DNA from: Clostridia bacterium
Lineage (GTDB): Bacteria > Bacillota > Clostridia > Oscillospirales > CAG-272
Length of the DNA: 8,464 nucleotides
Direction of reading: 5' to 3'
NCBI GenBank assembly: GCA_900754175.1
Contig: CAAEBS010000185.1
Coordinates: forward strand, 1-8,464
The notes below the pieces were generated by a model. That model ran no database searches. It was not told the DNA's origin and was given only the letters and a program-made list of their open reading frames with translations. Below, piece by piece: positions 6,222 through 8,464 of the stretch. A program made the position numbers and the translations under genes. The stretch's first letter is position 1. The number at the start of each line of letters is the position of its first letter.

Positions 6222-6266
6222 GCCGGCTCCCCGATCACGGGGAGCCGGCTTATCGTTTTGCTTTTT
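6222..6266 (+). terminator. Intrinsic terminator of the SleB-domain gene
   Basis: GCCGGCTCCCCG (6222-6233), loop ATCA, and its perfect complement (6238-6249) make a 12-bp GC-rich stem followed by the T-rich tail TTATCGTTTTGCTTTTT. The tail runs directly into the -35 box of the next promoter. Confidence 0.9.
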
Positions 6267-6267
6267 A

Positions 6268-6296
6268 TTGACAAAAACGGGATTCTGGTATATAAT
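6268..6296 (+). promoter_or_regulatory. Consensus SigA promoter of the GH78-like gene
   Basis: TTGACA (6268-6273) and TATAAT (6291-6296), both perfect, have a 17-bp spacer. The predicted transcript starts near 6303, giving a leader of about 40 nt. No clear operator palindrome overlaps it. Confidence 0.9.
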
Positions 6297-6328
6297 AAGG
6301 ACACGGCACAAAGACGATAACGAAAAAA

Positions 6329-6345
6329 AGAGGAGCTTTGCTTTG
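6329..6345 (+). promoter_or_regulatory. Ribosome binding site and TTG start of the GH78-like gene
   Basis: AGAGGAG (6329-6335) lies 7 nt before TTG at 6343. The only in-frame ATG upstream (6208) precedes the terminator hairpin and the promoter, so it cannot be on this transcript. This fixes a TTG start. Confidence 0.8.
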
Positions 6346-8340
6346 AACACAACATCAGGAAAATTCATCTGTCACAGGGATTTTGCCGATCAGGCTCCCA
6401 TCGACGTATTTCACAAGGAACGGCAGGAAAAGCCCATGCCCCCGGCAGAGGAGCGGTATCAGAACCGCCATATTCTGTTCCGGAAAAGCTTTTCCCTCCC
6501 GGACTTCACAAACGCCCGCATCCGGATCACGGCGGACGATTATTTCAAACTTTATATCAACGGAAAATTCGTTATGCAGGGTCCCCCGCCCTCCTATCCG
6601 AGCGCTTATTATTATATGCAGCAGGACGTCACCGCCTTTCTGCACCCCGGCGACAACGTGATTGCCGTCCACACCTACTACCAGGGGCTTATCAACCGGG
6701 TGTGGGTATCGGGCGACCGGCGGCAGTCTTTCTTCTGCGAGGCGGATCTCGACGGCAAGCTCTTCCTTGCCAGCGATGAAAGCTGGAAATGCGCCGATCA
6801 CGCGGCTTATTCTGCCTGCGGCACCTTCGGCTACGACACGGCTTTTGCGGAATGTTACGATTCGGCGGCAAAGGAGGTCGGATTTGAACAGCCGGAGTAC
6901 GACGACGCCGGCTGGGAAAATGCCTGCGTATATAAAAATGCGGATTACCGGCTTCTCCCCTCCCCCATACAGCCGCTGGCGGTCTATCCCGTGGAGCCGG
7001 TCCGCACCGAGATGCGGGGCAACACGCTCTTTCTGGACTTTGGCAGAGAGTACGTCGGTCAGCTGTACGCCGAAGCGGTCGGCGCACCGGGCGACGAGCT
7101 TCTGCTCCACTACGGCGAAGAGCTGAAAGAGGACGGCAGCGTCCGCTACGAAATGCGTTGCAACTGCCGCTACGAGGAAAAATGGCGCCTGTCGGGCAAA
7201 AAAGACACGCTCAACCAGTTTGACTACAAGGCGTTCCGCTATGCGGAGATCGTCTTTCCGCAGGGCGTTGCGCTGAGCCGACCGCAAATGATCGTCCGGC
7301 ACTATCCGTTTGTAAAAAAGGCGGTCTACTCCTCGGAAGATCCCGGGCTTGACCGGGTTCTGAAGCTTTGCGAGGATACGGTCCATTACGGAATCCAGGA
7401 GGTCCTTGTGGACTGCCCGACGAGAGAAAAGGGGCAGTACTTGGGCGACGCCTGCGTTTCGGGGCGTGCGCAGTGTATTCTGACGCAGGACACCACCATG
7501 ATCAAAAAAGCCATCCGGGATTTCTGCCACTCCGCCTTTATCTGCAAGGGGCTGATGGCAGTCTCCACGTCCTCTCTGATGCAGGAGATCGCCGACTATT
7601 CCCTGCTCTTTTCCTCGCTCGTTCTCTGGACCTACCGGTTTGACCGGGACGACCGGTTCCTGCGGGAGACCTTTCCGTTCGTCCGGGGCGTGTACGAATA
7701 CTTTTCCGCCTGCGAAAACGAGGACGGTCTTCTGGAAAACGTGACCGAAAAGTGGAATCTTGTGGACTGGCCCATGGGACTGCGGGACGGGTACGACTTT
7801 CCGCTGACCATTCCGGTGAAAAGCGGCGTGCACAACGTACTGAATGCCTTCTGGATCGGATTCCTCAAGGCATACGACGAACTCTGCGACATTATGGGCA
7901 CCGAGCGCTCCGGCAAGACCGGGCGGGTGGAAAAAGCCTTTATCCGTACCTTTTACAATGCGCAGACCGGACTTTTCTGCGACTCCGCCGCCCAAACGCA
8001 CTCGGCAGTACATTCCAACGTCCTGCCGCTGTTGTTTGACATCGGCACCGAAGACCGGGAGCTGACGCAACGCCTGGTAAACTTCATCGCCGGAAAGAAA
8101 CTGACCTCCATGGGGGTCTATATGGCGTATTTTGCGCTTGCCGCCCTTGTGAAAAAGGGAGAGCGGCAAAAGGCAATTGCGCTTGCCACCGACGAAAACG
8201 CATGGCTCAATATGATCGCCGAGGGGGGCACGGCAACCTTTGAAGCGTGGAGCAAGACCCAGAAGAAAAACACAAGCCTGTTCCACCCGTGGGCAGTCGC
8301 ACCGCTGATCGTATTCAGCCGGGAGGACAATATTTTTTAA
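6343..8340 (+). CDS. GH78-family alpha-L-rhamnosidase-like glycoside hydrolase
   Basis: A 665-residue protein with no signal peptide, so probably cytoplasmic and acting on imported oligosaccharides. Residues about 43-180 form a beta-sandwich like the rhamnosidase N-terminal domain (ADDYFKLYINGKFVMQGP at 64-81, then PGDNVIAVHTYYQG). Residues about 205-320 are a second beta domain (LFLDFGREYVGQ, LHYGEELKEDGS). Residues about 325-640 form the (alpha/alpha)6 barrel. The catalytic block is VDCPTREKGQYLGDA (357-371), matching the GH78 DCPxRxExxGxxGD pattern but with one residue fewer before the Glu. Glu363 is the likely general acid and Asp370 the conserved Asp. EGGTATFEAW (627-636) supplies Glu634, the likely base, and HPW (648-650) closes the barrel. 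GH78 enzymes usually run about 850-1100 residues, so this is a compact form. They release terminal L-rhamnose; related clades have other substrates, so specificity is unproven. The gene has its own promoter and terminator. Confidence 0.82.
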   Translation: MNTTSGKFICHRDFADQAPIDVFHKERQEKPMPPAEERYQNRHILFRKSFSLPDFTNARIRITADDYFKLYINGKFVMQGPPPSYPSAYYYMQQDVTAFLHPGDNVIAVHTYYQGLINRVWVSGDRRQSFFCEADLDGKLFLASDESWKCADHAAYSACGTFGYDTAFAECYDSAAKEVGFEQPEYDDAGWENACVYKNADYRLLPSPIQPLAVYPVEPVRTEMRGNTLFLDFGREYVGQLYAEAVGAPGDELLLHYGEELKEDGSVRYEMRCNCRYEEKWRLSGKKDTLNQFDYKAFRYAEIVFPQGVALSRPQMIVRHYPFVKKAVYSSEDPGLDRVLKLCEDTVHYGIQEVLVDCPTREKGQYLGDACVSGRAQCILTQDTTMIKKAIRDFCHSAFICKGLMAVSTSSLMQEIADYSLLFSSLVLWTYRFDRDDRFLRETFPFVRGVYEYFSACENEDGLLENVTEKWNLVDWPMGLRDGYDFPLTIPVKSGVHNVLNAFWIGFLKAYDELCDIMGTERSGKTGRVEKAFIRTFYNAQTGLFCDSAAQTHSAVHSNVLPLLFDIGTEDRELTQRLVNFIAGKKLTSMGVYMAYFALAALVKKGERQKAIALATDENAWLNMIAEGGTATFEAWSKTQKKNTSLFHPWAVAPLIVFSREDNIF

Positions 8341-8366
8341 CAGCGGTTTTTCGGATCGCAAACCGG

Positions 8367-8396
8367 AAAGGGCTGTCGCACTGCGACAGCCCTTTT
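8367..8396. terminator. Bidirectional terminator after the GH78-like gene
   Basis: AAAGGGCTGTCGCA (8367-8380) and TGCGACAGCCCTTT (8382-8395) form a perfect stem with a tiny loop; in practice the loop opens to about 3 nt. A-runs on the left and T-runs on the right let it work for the plus-strand glycosidase and for the convergent minus-strand gene at the window edge. Confidence 0.9.
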
Positions 8397-8398
8397 CA

Positions 8399-8464
8399 TT
8401 ATTTTTTCTCCTTATTTTGGATAAACGCTTTGATCTCGTCCTCCGTCTTTGACAACGTCGGCTC
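8399..8464 (-). CDS. 3' end of an unidentified minus-strand gene (partial)
   Basis: On the minus strand an open frame enters from the right edge and ends with TAA (complement of 8399-8401) after 21 codons. The visible C-terminus is Lys/Glu-rich and reads ...EDEIKAFIQNKEKK. It converges on the GH78-like gene, and a bidirectional terminator lies 3 bp beyond its stop, which supports a real gene end. The tail is too short to identify the product. Confidence 0.65.
   Translation of the reverse strand, partial: EPTLSKTEDEIKAFIQNKEKK

Noticed and set aside
6208..6342. N-terminal extension of the GH78-like protein from an ATG at 6208
   Set aside because: It would be translated through the terminator hairpin and lies upstream of the promoter at 6268-6296. 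TTG at 6343 has a proper ribosome binding site.
6355..8361. Long antisense open frame opposite the GH78-like gene
   Set aside because: It is a shadow of strong codon bias on the coding strand. It lacks a ribosome binding site and recognisable domains, while the plus-strand frame has a clear family match.

Overview
The window looks like chromosomal DNA from a Gram-positive Clostridia-type (Oscillospirales-like) anaerobe. The evidence is the moderately GC-rich codon use, strong AGGAGG-type ribosome binding sites, near-consensus SigA promoters, hairpin terminators, and short interspersed hairpin repeats of a kind I recall from gut Clostridia. The gene families (PocR-AraC regulator, MarR plus MATE pair, SleB-type hydrolase, GH78-like glycosidase) fit this. 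The species cannot be named from the sequence alone.

Layout: positions 1-260 are non-coding and hold three different inverted-repeat elements. A DMT/EamA-family membrane transporter (265-1116, minus) is divergent from a two-gene unit on the plus strand: a PocR-domain AraC-type regulator (1289-2179) and an SGNH/GDSL esterase (2160-3272), which overlap by 20 bp. A perfect 18-bp bidirectional terminator follows. Next comes a minus-strand operon, a MarR-type repressor (4659-5096) and a MATE efflux pump (3325-4662), joined by an ATGA overlap. Its promoter is a perfect SigA consensus with a 16-bp palindromic operator filling the spacer. A secreted protein with a copper-amine-oxidase-like N-terminal domain and a SleB-type hydrolase domain (5311-6177, plus) is divergent from it. 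It ends at a strong terminator, whose T-rich tail runs into the promoter of a compact GH78 alpha-L-rhamnosidase-like enzyme (6343-8340, plus, TTG start). A bidirectional terminator separates that gene from the 3' end of an unidentified minus-strand gene (8399-8464).

How the genes may work together: MarR plus MATE is a classic drug or toxic-compound responsive efflux module, similar in order to mepR-mepA of Staphylococcus aureus. The PocR-AraC plus SGNH esterase pair looks like a small ligand-controlled catabolic unit, possibly removing acyl groups from glycans. The GH78-like enzyme and the esterase could both act on plant or microbial glycans, but they lie on separate transcripts and the link is speculative. 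I see no phage, CRISPR, defence or biosynthetic cluster here. The region is mostly ordinary accessory metabolism and transport, with unusually clear regulatory sites.
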